The translations under genes were made by a program, and so were the position numbers. Positions 1-7,065 of a stretch of DNA of 7,224 nt are shown here, piece after piece; positions within the stretch are counted from its first letter, which is position 1, and each line of letters begins with the position of its first letter. Under the pieces are notes generated by a model that was given only the letters and a program-made list of their open reading frames with translations, searched no databases and had not been told where the DNA came from. Source of the stretch: Bdellovibrionales bacterium (GTDB taxonomy: Bacteria; Bdellovibrionota_G; JALEGL01; JAGRAY01); NCBI GenBank assembly GCA_020434375.1, contig JAGRAY010000087.1, forward strand, positions 1 to 7,224. The letters run 5' to 3'.

Positions 1-3000
1 CCTATGGTCACTTGCCTCTCTATTTGCAGGCCGCATTATTTAAATTACGGATGTGGCTAGGACTTGTTTCACCGGATCATTTTCAGGAAATGATTGTGTC
101 TGGTCGAATGTTTGCAGCAATGCTCAGCCTTGGATCAATCTATTTGACTGGCAGACTTGCGTCCTATTTAGGACTTTCAAAATGGGCATCTTATCTCGCG
201 GCATTTTTAATGGCTGTTTTCCCGCTTTCTGTTCAGCTGTCACAATATAGTACAGTCGATGCGCACCTTACGTTTTTTTCGTTGCTAAGTTTCGAGCGAG
301 CTTTTGCATATAGATCTCATCACACATGGAAAAATATCATTTGTTTGGGAGCGAGCCTAGGTGCTGCTTTAGCCTGTAAAATCACTGCAATTCCTCTCCC
401 TTTAATGATTTTTATATTTCTTTGGCCATTGAGGAAAAATACTCACTTTTGGACGCTCCCGCTGGTTACTTTGCTTTGCTTTTTTACGATGCAACCGTAC
501 GCACTTTTAGATTGGTTTAATTTTTCAAGAGAGATTCAAGAGCAAATTCAATGGGCGCGGGGAATAAATCCGCCTATTTTTTTTCATCAATATGAAAACA
601 CCTTAAAATATCTGTACTCGATTAAAAACCTATTTGCATACTCTGTAGGATCTGCCTCGTTCGTATTAGCTTGCTATGGGATTATCACAAGTAAAAAAAA
701 TCAAAATCAGTTCTTAATACTTGGTTGGCTACTATGGAACGTCGTCATGTTAGGTGCTTCCTATGCTAAGTTTTCCAGATATTGGTTGCCTTTACTACCA
801 ATCTTTGCAATCTATACTAGCTTTGGTTTTGAGAGTTTAAAGCGTCATTTACCTCGATGGCTAAATAGAACTGTAATAGGCATTTTTGTCGCTTTTTCAG
901 CCCTTACAGGTGTTGCAACCCATACTATTCATCTTCAAAAACATCCCTATCGAAAAGCATCTGAATGGTTAGATAATGATGCGGCTCCCCAAAAAGATAT
1001 TCATATCTTGCTCGACAGCGTTTGGGTGGGATTCCCACCTGTAGGAACGAAACTTGGATCACGTCATACCAAAGTAAATTACGCGGAACTGTTTGGACTC
1101 ATGAATGATTCGACCTATGTTGACCGAATCTCAAATAAGCTATTCGAAGCAGAGTATTTCATCACTCTAAATCACATGTCCATTCGAACAGCTTACGAAC
1201 AGATTTACCGTAAGCCAATTCAAGCGAAAACTTTTGATGCGCTTCTCAATGGAACACTTGGATATAAGCTTTCTAAGGTCGTGACCACGCAACCGATGTT
1301 TTTAAAAAAAATACTTAATGATTTTTCTTTAGATCCTTCGATTGCTATTTATGATCATCCAACCCTTTTTATTTGGAAGAATCAACGGCACTTTTCAGCG
1401 GGTATGATCAAAGAAAATATCTTAGATACCTTTGTTCAGTCTCCATCCAGTTCACTTAAGACCTACGAAAGTTTTGCAACCGATTCTATCAATGCCAATG
1501 AACTCGGCTCTTTGAAACAAAAAGACATACTTCCAATTCGAACGGAATCCGCGCAAGATAGACAAATTTTGGATGGTAAGTGGTGGCATCCTGTAATTTG
1601 GATATTGTTTTTTATGTTATCGGGGATCGCAGGTTGGCCATTGGCAAACAAGGTGATACCGAATAGTTCGGGTCAAGGGTATGGTACTTCAAAATTGTTG
1701 GTTTGGATTGTATTTGCCTATGTCTTGTGGTGCATTGGTCATTTGCCCTACCAACTTCTCTCTCAAACAATTGTTGGCATCTTATGGGTTGCACTACTTA
1801 TGTTCGGTGGTTTTACCTGGTTACGAACGAATTTTACGTGCCAAATAAAATCGTGGGATACCATGAAAGAAGTGTTGATTGTGGAAGGCATCACCTTGAT
1901 GGTATTTGTGATTTTCTATCTATTTCGCCTTTTTGCTCCGGATATTTACTGGAGTGAAAATCCAATAGACTTAAGTTATTTAGCTTTGCTTACGAAATCT
2001 TTGACAATGCCACCCGTTGATCCTGGTTATTCTGGCACAACACTAAACTATTACTACTATGGCTTTTATCTTTTTGCTTTGCCAGCGAAAATATTGGGGA
2101 TTCCGCCCAATATTAGTTATGGCCTCTCGATGGCTACTGTTCCAGCATTAATGGGAGGCTTAGTTTTTACACTTAGCTCATCATTTGTGAAACGACCTTA
2201 TCAAATTATGTGTGGTCTTATGTCAGTAATACTGACTCTCTTTATTGGAAATCTTGATGGCGTGATCCAGTTTATTGAAAAAGGCGGCGTCAATGGATTT
2301 AATTTTTTTAGAAGTGCTCACGAAGTCATTCCATTCACAGTTCACGAATTTCCTCTGTGGTCATATCTCTTTGTTGATCTGCATGCGCATTTAATCTCTG
2401 GGCTTCTATTTGTATTATTTCTGTGCTGGATGCGTTTTGTAGATTTATCCAAGATTAAAAAATCGCAACTTGCAATTGGCGCTGTGATTTTAGGATCTAT
2501 GGGGCCTAGTAGTACATGGGATTATTTTACGTGTGTCATGCTAGTGCTATTGAGTGCGACCTATTACTACTATAAGACCCGTAAGCTAGATCAGATTCGA
2601 CCATCTATGGTGTTAATCATTGGATCCTATCTTTTGTTTTTGCCTTTTTACCTTATCTTCACGAAGAAAATGGCAAAACTAGGAGTCGGTTTTGTAGGTG
2701 ATCAAATGACGAATCTTTACAGCTCCATCGTATGCTTTGGTATCTTCTTGCCATTTGTCCTTGCAGAATCGTTCCGAGAAATCGGAGTAAGAGTCAAATC
2801 GAAACAGTACAAACTACTGGTGCTGATCTTTTCGATTATTTTAAGCATGGTTCTTATATTGTTTTTAAGTTTTTCTCGAATTCCTGGGACATTCTTACTC
2901 TATGGATTTTGCAGTGTTGGGGTCTTACTAGCCTTGTTAAATCAACAAAAGAGTCAATATCTCAGCGCACGAGGGTTAATTTTTTATGCCATGATTATTC

Positions 3001-3713
3001 TTTGTATGTGTGAAGTGTTTTTTATACGAGACTGGCTTCAGGGTGGAGAATGGAAACGAATGAATACAGTATTTAAATTTTATTACCAAGTGTGGTTTAT
3101 GTTTGCCTTGGCATTGCCTTGTATAGCTTTGGATGTGTATCAGCGCATACGAACAGTTAAAGAGAAGAAATTGTTTTGTGTGTTGTGTGTGGTACTTCTC
3201 ATTTGTGGTCTATTGTGGCCTCTAGGAGCTTGGCGATCGCGGGTGATTGATCATTCGTTTCAAAGGCAGGGACGATTTGATGTAACAATGAACGGACTAG
3301 ATTGGCTTAAACATCTTCGGCCTCACGAATATCGAACGGTTGCTTGGCTATGGCAAAATGGCAAAACTGATGATGTGATTTTGGAAGCCGGACATCATGA
3401 CTATCAATATGAATACAACGTTGTGTCCTCTGCGTCGGGTGTTCCAACAGTCCAAAGTTGGTGGAGTCATACTGAGCAAAGAGATCGTCCATATTACAAG
3501 CGTTCTATGGATGTTCGGGAGTTTTACCAAACTCAAGATATAAATCGAGCCATACAAATCTTAAGAGATTATCACGTCACTTATGTGTACGTTGCGGAGC
3601 GTGAGCGCGAACAGTATGGCATCCAAGGACTTAGTAAGTTTACAACATCTTCGAAGTTATTTGAGCCTGTGCTTGTAGATCCGCTGGGCAACTTGTATCG
3701 CGTGATATATTGA
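1..3713 (+). CDS. PMT_2/GT39-like + DUF2298 (Chlor_Arch_YYY) fusion membrane protein, 5'-partial
   Basis: The frame is open from the window edge (first whole codon at nt 3, reading YGHLPLYLQ), so the true start lies upstream. The TTG at nt 12 is only an internal Leu of a GT39-type 'YGHxPLY' loop motif. The usual catalytic acidic residue in the first extracytoplasmic loop would be upstream and is not visible. Module 1 has several TM segments up to about nt 915, then a soluble domain closing with YDHPTLFIWKN (nt 1350-1382), a typical GT39/DUF2298-style C-terminus. A hydrophilic linker follows to about nt 1580. Module 2 is DUF2298: PPVDPGYSG then NYYYYG (nt 2010-2063), DLHAH (nt 2376-2390), GGEWKRMNTVFKFYYQ (nt 3042-3089), many TM segments to about nt 3245, and a soluble tail with LEAG, SGVPTVQSWW and HTEQRDRP (about nt 3381-3490). 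It probably transfers a sugar from a polyprenyl-phosphate donor outside the membrane; donor and acceptor are unknown. Family assignment is firm, function is inferred. Confidence 0.9.
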   Translation, partial: YGHLPLYLQAALFKLRMWLGLVSPDHFQEMIVSGRMFAAMLSLGSIYLTGRLASYLGLSKWASYLAAFLMAVFPLSVQLSQYSTVDAHLTFFSLLSFERAFAYRSHHTWKNIICLGASLGAALACKITAIPLPLMIFIFLWPLRKNTHFWTLPLVTLLCFFTMQPYALLDWFNFSREIQEQIQWARGINPPIFFHQYENTLKYLYSIKNLFAYSVGSASFVLACYGIITSKKNQNQFLILGWLLWNVVMLGASYAKFSRYWLPLLPIFAIYTSFGFESLKRHLPRWLNRTVIGIFVAFSALTGVATHTIHLQKHPYRKASEWLDNDAAPQKDIHILLDSVWVGFPPVGTKLGSRHTKVNYAELFGLMNDSTYVDRISNKLFEAEYFITLNHMSIRTAYEQIYRKPIQAKTFDALLNGTLGYKLSKVVTTQPMFLKKILNDFSLDPSIAIYDHPTLFIWKNQRHFSAGMIKENILDTFVQSPSSSLKTYESFATDSINANELGSLKQKDILPIRTESAQDRQILDGKWWHPVIWILFFMLSGIAGWPLANKVIPNSSGQGYGTSKLLVWIVFAYVLWCIGHLPYQLLSQTIVGILWVALLMFGGFTWLRTNFTCQIKSWDTMKEVLIVEGITLMVFVIFYLFRLFAPDIYWSENPIDLSYLALLTKSLTMPPVDPGYSGTTLNYYYYGFYLFALPAKILGIPPNISYGLSMATVPALMGGLVFTLSSSFVKRPYQIMCGLMSVILTLFIGNLDGVIQFIEKGGVNGFNFFRSAHEVIPFTVHEFPLWSYLFVDLHAHLISGLLFVLFLCWMRFVDLSKIKKSQLAIGAVILGSMGPSSTWDYFTCVMLVLLSATYYYYKTRKLDQIRPSMVLIIGSYLLFLPFYLIFTKKMAKLGVGFVGDQMTNLYSSIVCFGIFLPFVLAESFREIGVRVKSKQYKLLVLIFSIILSMVLILFLSFSRIPGTFLLYGFCSVGVLLALLNQQKSQYLSARGLIFYAMIILCMCEVFFIRDWLQGGEWKRMNTVFKFYYQVWFMFALALPCIALDVYQRIRTVKEKKLFCVLCVVLLICGLLWPLGAWRSRVIDHSFQRQGRFDVTMNGLDWLKHLRPHEYRTVAWLWQNGKTDDVILEAGHHDYQYEYNVVSSASGVPTVQSWWSHTEQRDRPYYKRSMDVREFYQTQDINRAIQILRDYHVTYVYVAEREREQYGIQGLSKFTTSSKLFEPVLVDPLGNLYRVIY

Positions 3714-3740
3714 AGGCCTATGGATTGCTCAGCTAAGAAC

Positions 3741-3745
3741 AGGAG
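3741..3745 (+). promoter_or_regulatory. Ribosome binding site for the GTG-started membrane protein
   Basis: AGGAG sits 9 nt before the GTG at nt 3755. An in-frame TGA at nt 3749-3751 rules out any earlier start, so this site fixes the start as GTG. It lies in the 41-bp gap after the DUF2298 fusion gene, which holds no visible terminator, so the two genes are probably co-transcribed. Confidence 0.75.
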
Positions 3746-3754
3746 TCTTGAGAA

Positions 3755-5605
3755 GTGATACTTGAGAGTCTGTTGTATTTTGGAGGTGGGGCATTCACAC
3801 TTTTATTAATGTTTTGGATAGGCGAACCAATTCGTTTCCGATTGTTTCCGAGTGAAGATAGTGACAATCATAAACTTCAAGTATTTTACAGTATTATTTC
3901 TGGCTTCATTGTTGTGATTACTTCGTGGAGCGTTGTGCAAACATTTGGCAAGACAATCAATATTTTGTTTGTTGGCATTTATTTGTTTAATGCGGTTCAA
4001 AATAAATTTAAACCTAAATATAAATGGAAGTGGTTTGAAAAAGACCTGCAAATAGTATTTTTCGTGTTTGTGCTCACTTCACTTCTTTTTGTTTTAGTGG
4101 CCCCTCTTGCGAGTATCGAAAACGATCTGATTTACTATGCAAAGATTTCGGAATTCTTGTCAATAACAGGATTTGAAAATTGGTATCACGCCTATGCTGA
4201 AAAGTTATCGGTTTTTAGAGGTGTCACGCCCTATCATTATTTTGAACTCTGGCTTGCAAATATAGTGGTTGAAATGACAGGCATACCTGGGGTTTTAGTT
4301 TTGCTTCACTATGTCTATCCGATGCTGCTTTCCCTAGCACTTTATGGTGCGAGTGGACTAATAAAGCAAAACGTAAACAAATCAAGACTCAAAGAACCAA
4401 TCATTATCATACTTTTAAGTCTTATAACTATTGAGTTAGTCGCACATTTGTACGTGCCCTCGGGTTGGTATGTCTATATGAATCCGTGGTTACGACCTAA
4501 TTTTATTATATATGTTCTGTTTCTTATCCCAGTGTTGGATCAAATTAGACAAAGAAATACTGTGCAAGCTATGGTTGTGTCAATGCCTCTTGCGATTGTT
4601 TCGATTACAAATGCGCCGTCAGTATTTGTTACGCTGATGGTTTTGTTTGTTTGTAGTCTGTTTCGAAATCAATGTTCGAAGAGCATCACTTCTTTTTTGA
4701 TCTTGTTTGTTTCCATGAGTGTTTGTTCTATAGGTTTCTATAAAATATTTGGCATTGACATTTCTGTGCTAATGGGTCGCGAGAGCAACTCATTGACAAT
4801 GATCTATAAGACTATTTCACTTTGGAAAAGTATCCTACTAACTATTGCAGATATTCTGATTAATATAAGTGTGTTGTTATTCGTGCTGTACGGAATTGGC
4901 AAAATATTAGCCTCTAAAGTGGCGATTCCATGGCAACACATCGGCTTCGGTGCTTTATTGACACTCTCTGGACTGCTGTGTTTCCAGGCTGCACCATATA
5001 TCGACAACGCTTATCAATTTGTTTACTTAGGTTTCGTTGCACTGTGGATCACTTGGGTAATTTATTTTACTGAAGTGTTTCATCATTTGGGTCGGTACTC
5101 ACAAATAACTTATATGCTGTGTTTGCTTGCTTTGTCTGCCATGAGTGTGAAAGATCGATTAAATATTAATCTAAGCGAAAAAAGTTTGGCCAGAATGCAT
5201 TTGAAGAGAAGCCAGTACACGGAGTCCAAAATAATTGAAGCAGAACACTTGATCCTTCATAAGAAATATCTTCACGGCGGATATTTGATGAACAGGAAAG
5301 AGTCTGAGCAAATGGCACCCAAAATGAAACATGCTTTGACCTATACACCACAAAACAAATTAGCCTATCTATCAAAAGGTCTCTTTCTGGAACCTTTGGT
5401 CGCACCGGAAATTTTGTATTGTGATCGCAATCAATCATATTCTAAAGCCAAGGCGTTTAACTACTTGTTGCCATTTTACAAAAGCTATCGACCAGGTAGA
5501 GATTACCTCAAGTCGTATGTGAAGAAGTCGGGGATTCAATTTATAATTGACACATCTTCGGAGCTAGTTGCGCTCGACGCCTTTTTCTCGCGCTCCCATT
5601 TTTGA
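3755..5605 (+). CDS. Polytopic membrane protein, GT-C glycosyltransferase-like (family not recognised)
   Basis: This 616-residue protein begins at GTG, set by an AGGAG 9 nt upstream and an in-frame TGA six nt before the start. Hydrophobic segments lie at about residues 5-22, 41-62, 66-82, 98-118, 162-201, 214-230, 249-262, 271-302, 310-330, 355-382, 395-411, 418-438 and 450-464. A soluble tail of about 150 residues follows, rich in Lys and Tyr. After the fourth TM comes a loop with ENDLIYYAKISEF (residues 122-134) and TPYHYFELW (158-166), which looks like the GT-C plan of a catalytic acidic residue in the first large outer loop; Asp124 is the candidate. The tail ends with SGIQFIIDTSSE (592-602), like the 'Y-V-x-Y-V' beta strand that closes many GT-C proteins. 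It follows the DUF2298 fusion by 41 bp, supporting a role in the same glycan pathway. It could instead be a polymerase- or flippase-like protein. Its last 70 nt overlap the convergent 90-residue gene. Confidence 0.88.
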   Translation: MILESLLYFGGGAFTLLLMFWIGEPIRFRLFPSEDSDNHKLQVFYSIISGFIVVITSWSVVQTFGKTINILFVGIYLFNAVQNKFKPKYKWKWFEKDLQIVFFVFVLTSLLFVLVAPLASIENDLIYYAKISEFLSITGFENWYHAYAEKLSVFRGVTPYHYFELWLANIVVEMTGIPGVLVLLHYVYPMLLSLALYGASGLIKQNVNKSRLKEPIIIILLSLITIELVAHLYVPSGWYVYMNPWLRPNFIIYVLFLIPVLDQIRQRNTVQAMVVSMPLAIVSITNAPSVFVTLMVLFVCSLFRNQCSKSITSFLILFVSMSVCSIGFYKIFGIDISVLMGRESNSLTMIYKTISLWKSILLTIADILINISVLLFVLYGIGKILASKVAIPWQHIGFGALLTLSGLLCFQAAPYIDNAYQFVYLGFVALWITWVIYFTEVFHHLGRYSQITYMLCLLALSAMSVKDRLNINLSEKSLARMHLKRSQYTESKIIEAEHLILHKKYLHGGYLMNRKESEQMAPKMKHALTYTPQNKLAYLSKGLFLEPLVAPEILYCDRNQSYSKAKAFNYLLPFYKSYRPGRDYLKSYVKKSGIQFIIDTSSELVALDAFFSRSHF

Positions 5606-5808
5606 ACTGAGAGCCTGTACTGACGTCTTGCAGATGAAGTTAAATCATAGCCAGCTAAAACTAAAAAAACGGCAGCAGGCAAGTGAAATGCCGGAACCCA
5701 CTCCGCATGATGATAAACTCTCTTAATAACAATGCCAGCTACAATGAAGATCACAAACAAAGTGAGGTAAAGCCAGCCTCTAAGGCTAATACGACTATTG
5801 TGTTTCAT
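5536..5808 (-). CDS. Small two-TM membrane protein, function unknown
   Basis: The protein has 90 residues and starts at the ATG at nt 5808, not at an earlier in-frame ATG at nt 5886. The chosen start has GGAGA at nt 5813-5817, four nt upstream, and the intervening residues merely read through the upstream gene out of frame. There are two TM segments, about residues 11-28 and 39-54, joined by a short loop with His33, His34 and His42. A basic amphipathic stretch (ARRQYRLSVQKWEREKK, residues 60-76) and a Ser-rich tail follow, so both ends are probably cytoplasmic. It is last in a four-gene minus-strand operon and overlaps the preceding gene by 14 nt. I do not recognise a family. The outer-loop histidines, beside cupredoxin- and FixH-like neighbours, would fit a metal or oxidase-assembly accessory, but that is only a guess. 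Its 3' end runs 70 nt into the convergent 616-residue gene. Confidence 0.7.
   Translation of the reverse strand: MKHNSRISLRGWLYLTLFVIFIVAGIVIKRVYHHAEWVPAFHLPAAVFLVLAGYDLTSSARRQYRLSVQKWEREKKASSATSSEDVSIIN
5663..5693 (-). terminator. Weak intragenic terminator-like hairpin
   Basis: On the minus strand CGGCA (nt 5693-5689), a 14-nt loop and TGCCG (nt 5674-5670) are followed directly by seven Ts (nt 5669-5663). A short stem with a T-run is the form of an intrinsic terminator. However, the loop is long and the site lies inside the 90-residue gene, where the same bases code LPAAVF, so it may be chance. Confidence 0.22.
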
Positions 5809-6160
5809 GTTGTCTCCGTAGTATTCGCTTAGACCATAAGAATGCTCCCACAAAAAGTGGGATAAACAGCAAATTAAACAAGCCATATTCTTTGGTGAAG
5901 CTCATAAAAATCTGATCGTGAACAACTATGGGAAATGATACTTCACTTGAAGTATCATTTACTGTTAAGATGTATTGTCCTTTCGATTCCAACCAAAAGT
6001 GCCCTTTGTACTGTTTATTCTCTTGGTTAAGTTTAAGTGCAAAAGATAGGGGTTTATCACGGCTTTTTACAATGGCTGTTGGTGTGCCAATGAATTCATT
6101 GATTTCGATAAAAATAGGGTTCAACTCTCGAGTGTCTTGTGTGGAAATGGCTACTTTCAT
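5795..6160 (-). CDS. FixH/YtkA-like beta-domain protein with C-terminal TM anchor
   Basis: The protein has 121 residues. The ATG at nt 6160 overlaps the stop of the upstream gene as ATGA, and a TAG one codon before the ATG in this frame leaves no earlier start. Residues 1-85 look like an immunoglobulin-type beta sandwich (GTPTAIV at 25-31, YKGHFWLESKGQYILTV at 51-67, SFPIVV at 75-80), the pattern of FixH/YtkA-like domains. One TM segment follows at about 93-110, then the basic tail KRILRRQ. There is no signal peptide and no N-terminal TM, unlike ordinary FixH, which is anchored at its N-terminus. The positive-inside rule puts the tail in the cytoplasm and the beta domain outside, an awkward topology for a stand-alone protein. 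That raises the possibility that it works as a continuation or tight partner of the upstream protein. A perfect 13-bp inverted repeat lies within the gene. The fold call is by pattern only. Confidence 0.72.
   Translation of the reverse strand: MKVAISTQDTRELNPIFIEINEFIGTPTAIVKSRDKPLSFALKLNQENKQYKGHFWLESKGQYILTVNDTSSEVSFPIVVHDQIFMSFTKEYGLFNLLFIPLFVGAFLWSKRILRRQHETQ
5813..5817 (-). promoter_or_regulatory. Ribosome binding site deciding the start of the 90-residue protein
   Basis: GGAGA on the minus strand lies four nt before the ATG at nt 5808, inside the 3' end of the upstream 121-residue gene. It supports the shorter 90-residue product over a 116-residue product from nt 5886, which has no comparable site. 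Confidence 0.65.
5933..5960. repeat. Perfect 13-bp inverted repeat, 2-nt spacer
   Basis: The left arm AAATGATACTTCA (nt 5933-5945) and right arm TGAAGTATCATTT (nt 5948-5960) are exact reverse complements separated by CT. As RNA from the minus strand it would fold as a 12-bp stem with an AAGU tetraloop. It lies inside the 121-residue gene, coding VNDTSSEVSF, about 200 nt after that gene's start. It could be a protein-binding dyad or an mRNA processing hairpin. It is AU-rich with no good U-tract, so it is not a typical terminator. Confidence 0.9.
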
Positions 6161-7065
6161 TGTCTACCGTCAATAGTTAAAGAGTTTGCTAAGTGTAGCG
6201 ACGGTCTCAATATGATTGCCATACCAATATCTGGGTTACTATCACTGTAGACTTTAATAATATCGTAGCGACGGGTATCTTTTTCTTTCATCGTGAAGCT
6301 CTGATCATTGAAAAGGGGAATGTTTTTTAAAAAATGCCAATCATTAATGGACATATAATTTGGTAGGCCATGAATGTTTAGATTTATAAAGGACCCTGAT
6401 CGATTGGTGATCACTAATTCAGTTCCTTTAAAAATATTTGATTCGAACCCTTGACGCGATATTACGAGTTGTTTGATGGTTTGAATCTGTGACATATCTT
6501 CTGGGTTAAGAACAATGTGATTTGTGGAGGCTTTCGTAGTTTTATTAACAGGAAAATGATCAGCTGCTTTTATTGTACGCATAGAAAATAATATACTTGT
6601 CAATACACCTAAAAATATGAAAAAAAACCATGCGAGTTTTTTGAACCCACGAGTATTTTGGTATGTTGAAAACCACTCTTTGATACAAAAAGATAGAAAT
6701 ATGAAAGCTAAGCTATCAGTCAAAAATATACTTAGATACATCCAATGAAAAGGTTGGTTATTTGAGACTAAGGTGTAAATGAGGCTCGACAACTTAAATC
6801 CTGTATATCCAAGTCCAAAAAAAGCTGTTGAGAGGAGCCAGTGTCGATTTCGTTCTATAATTAGAATTCCAAAAACGAGAAAAAAAATCCAAAACCAATC
6901 AATGTTTGTGTGCTGATGCGGATTCAGGTTTCGAACCAAAGGTATGATGAGTTTGTGAAGGGCTGAATAAACTAAAATAACTGTATTGACGACCGAAATA
7001 ATTGTCCATCGGTGCTCAAGCTTAGCTTGTGGATTGTTTGTTGCCTTAGGCTCAGGAAGATCCAT
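6157..7065 (-). CDS. Five-TM membrane protein with degenerate cupredoxin-like C-terminal domain
   Basis: The protein has 302 residues, with its ATG at nt 7065 directly abutting the TAA of the upstream gene (TAAATG). No Shine-Dalgarno is visible, so termination-reinitiation is the likely way it is translated. TM segments lie at about residues 20-42, 57-70, 77-99, 106-128 and 143-162. The basic loops ERNRH (71-75) and the stretch at 129-143 put the N-terminus inside and the C-terminal domain outside. That domain (about residues 190-288) has the strand order of a cupredoxin: LVISRQGFESNIFKGTELV, then TNRSGSFINLNIHGL, IPLFNDQSFTMKE and RRYDI. It contains no Cys, and its only obvious ligand-like residue is His232 in NIHGL, so a type 1 or CuA copper site looks absent. 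It overlaps the FixH-like gene downstream by ATGA. It may be a structural or assembly partner of a membrane oxidase or copper system. The cupredoxin call is by eye and moderate. Confidence 0.8.
   Translation of the reverse strand: MDLPEPKATNNPQAKLEHRWTIISVVNTVILVYSALHKLIIPLVRNLNPHQHTNIDWFWIFFLVFGILIIERNRHWLLSTAFFGLGYTGFKLSSLIYTLVSNNQPFHWMYLSIFLTDSLAFIFLSFCIKEWFSTYQNTRGFKKLAWFFFIFLGVLTSILFSMRTIKAADHFPVNKTTKASTNHIVLNPEDMSQIQTIKQLVISRQGFESNIFKGTELVITNRSGSFINLNIHGLPNYMSINDWHFLKNIPLFNDQSFTMKEKDTRRYDIIKVYSDSNPDIGMAIILRPSLHLANSLTIDGRQ

Noticed and set aside
12..14. TTG at nt 12 as the start of the fusion protein
   Set aside because: The frame stays open to the window edge and the preceding codons complete a YGHxPLY motif typical of the family, so the gene begins upstream of the window.
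1463..1794. Minus-strand open frames of about 60 codons opposite the linker of the fusion protein
   Set aside because: They overlap each other and a strongly supported gene, and show no ribosome binding site or recognisable protein features.
2048..2573. A 13-nt direct repeat CTATTACTACTAT at nt 2048-2060 and nt 2561-2573
   Set aside because: Both copies code runs of Tyr with the same codons; only the first is the DUF2298 signature. Short repeated Tyr codons explain it without a mobile or recombination origin.
3746..3766. CTTGAGA direct repeat and AAGT-GAT-ACTT dyad around the GTG start of the 616-residue gene
   Set aside because: Arms are only 4-7 nt and the expected chance rate is high; no evidence of an operator.
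5166..5438. Minus-strand open frame of 90 codons opposite the C-terminal tail of the 616-residue protein
   Set aside because: Composition looks like a reverse-strand shadow, and the plus-strand gene is continuous with a good start and ribosome binding site.
5809..5886. N-terminal extension of the 90-residue protein from an ATG at nt 5886 (116 residues)
   Set aside because: It lies wholly inside the FixH-like gene in another frame, has no good ribosome binding site and reads as Cys/Trp-rich shadow sequence. The ATG at nt 5808 has GGAGA four nt upstream.
5928..6176. Plus-strand open frame of 82 codons opposite the FixH-like gene
   Set aside because: Antisense shadow; the minus-strand frame has operon context, an ATGA junction and a coherent beta domain plus TM.
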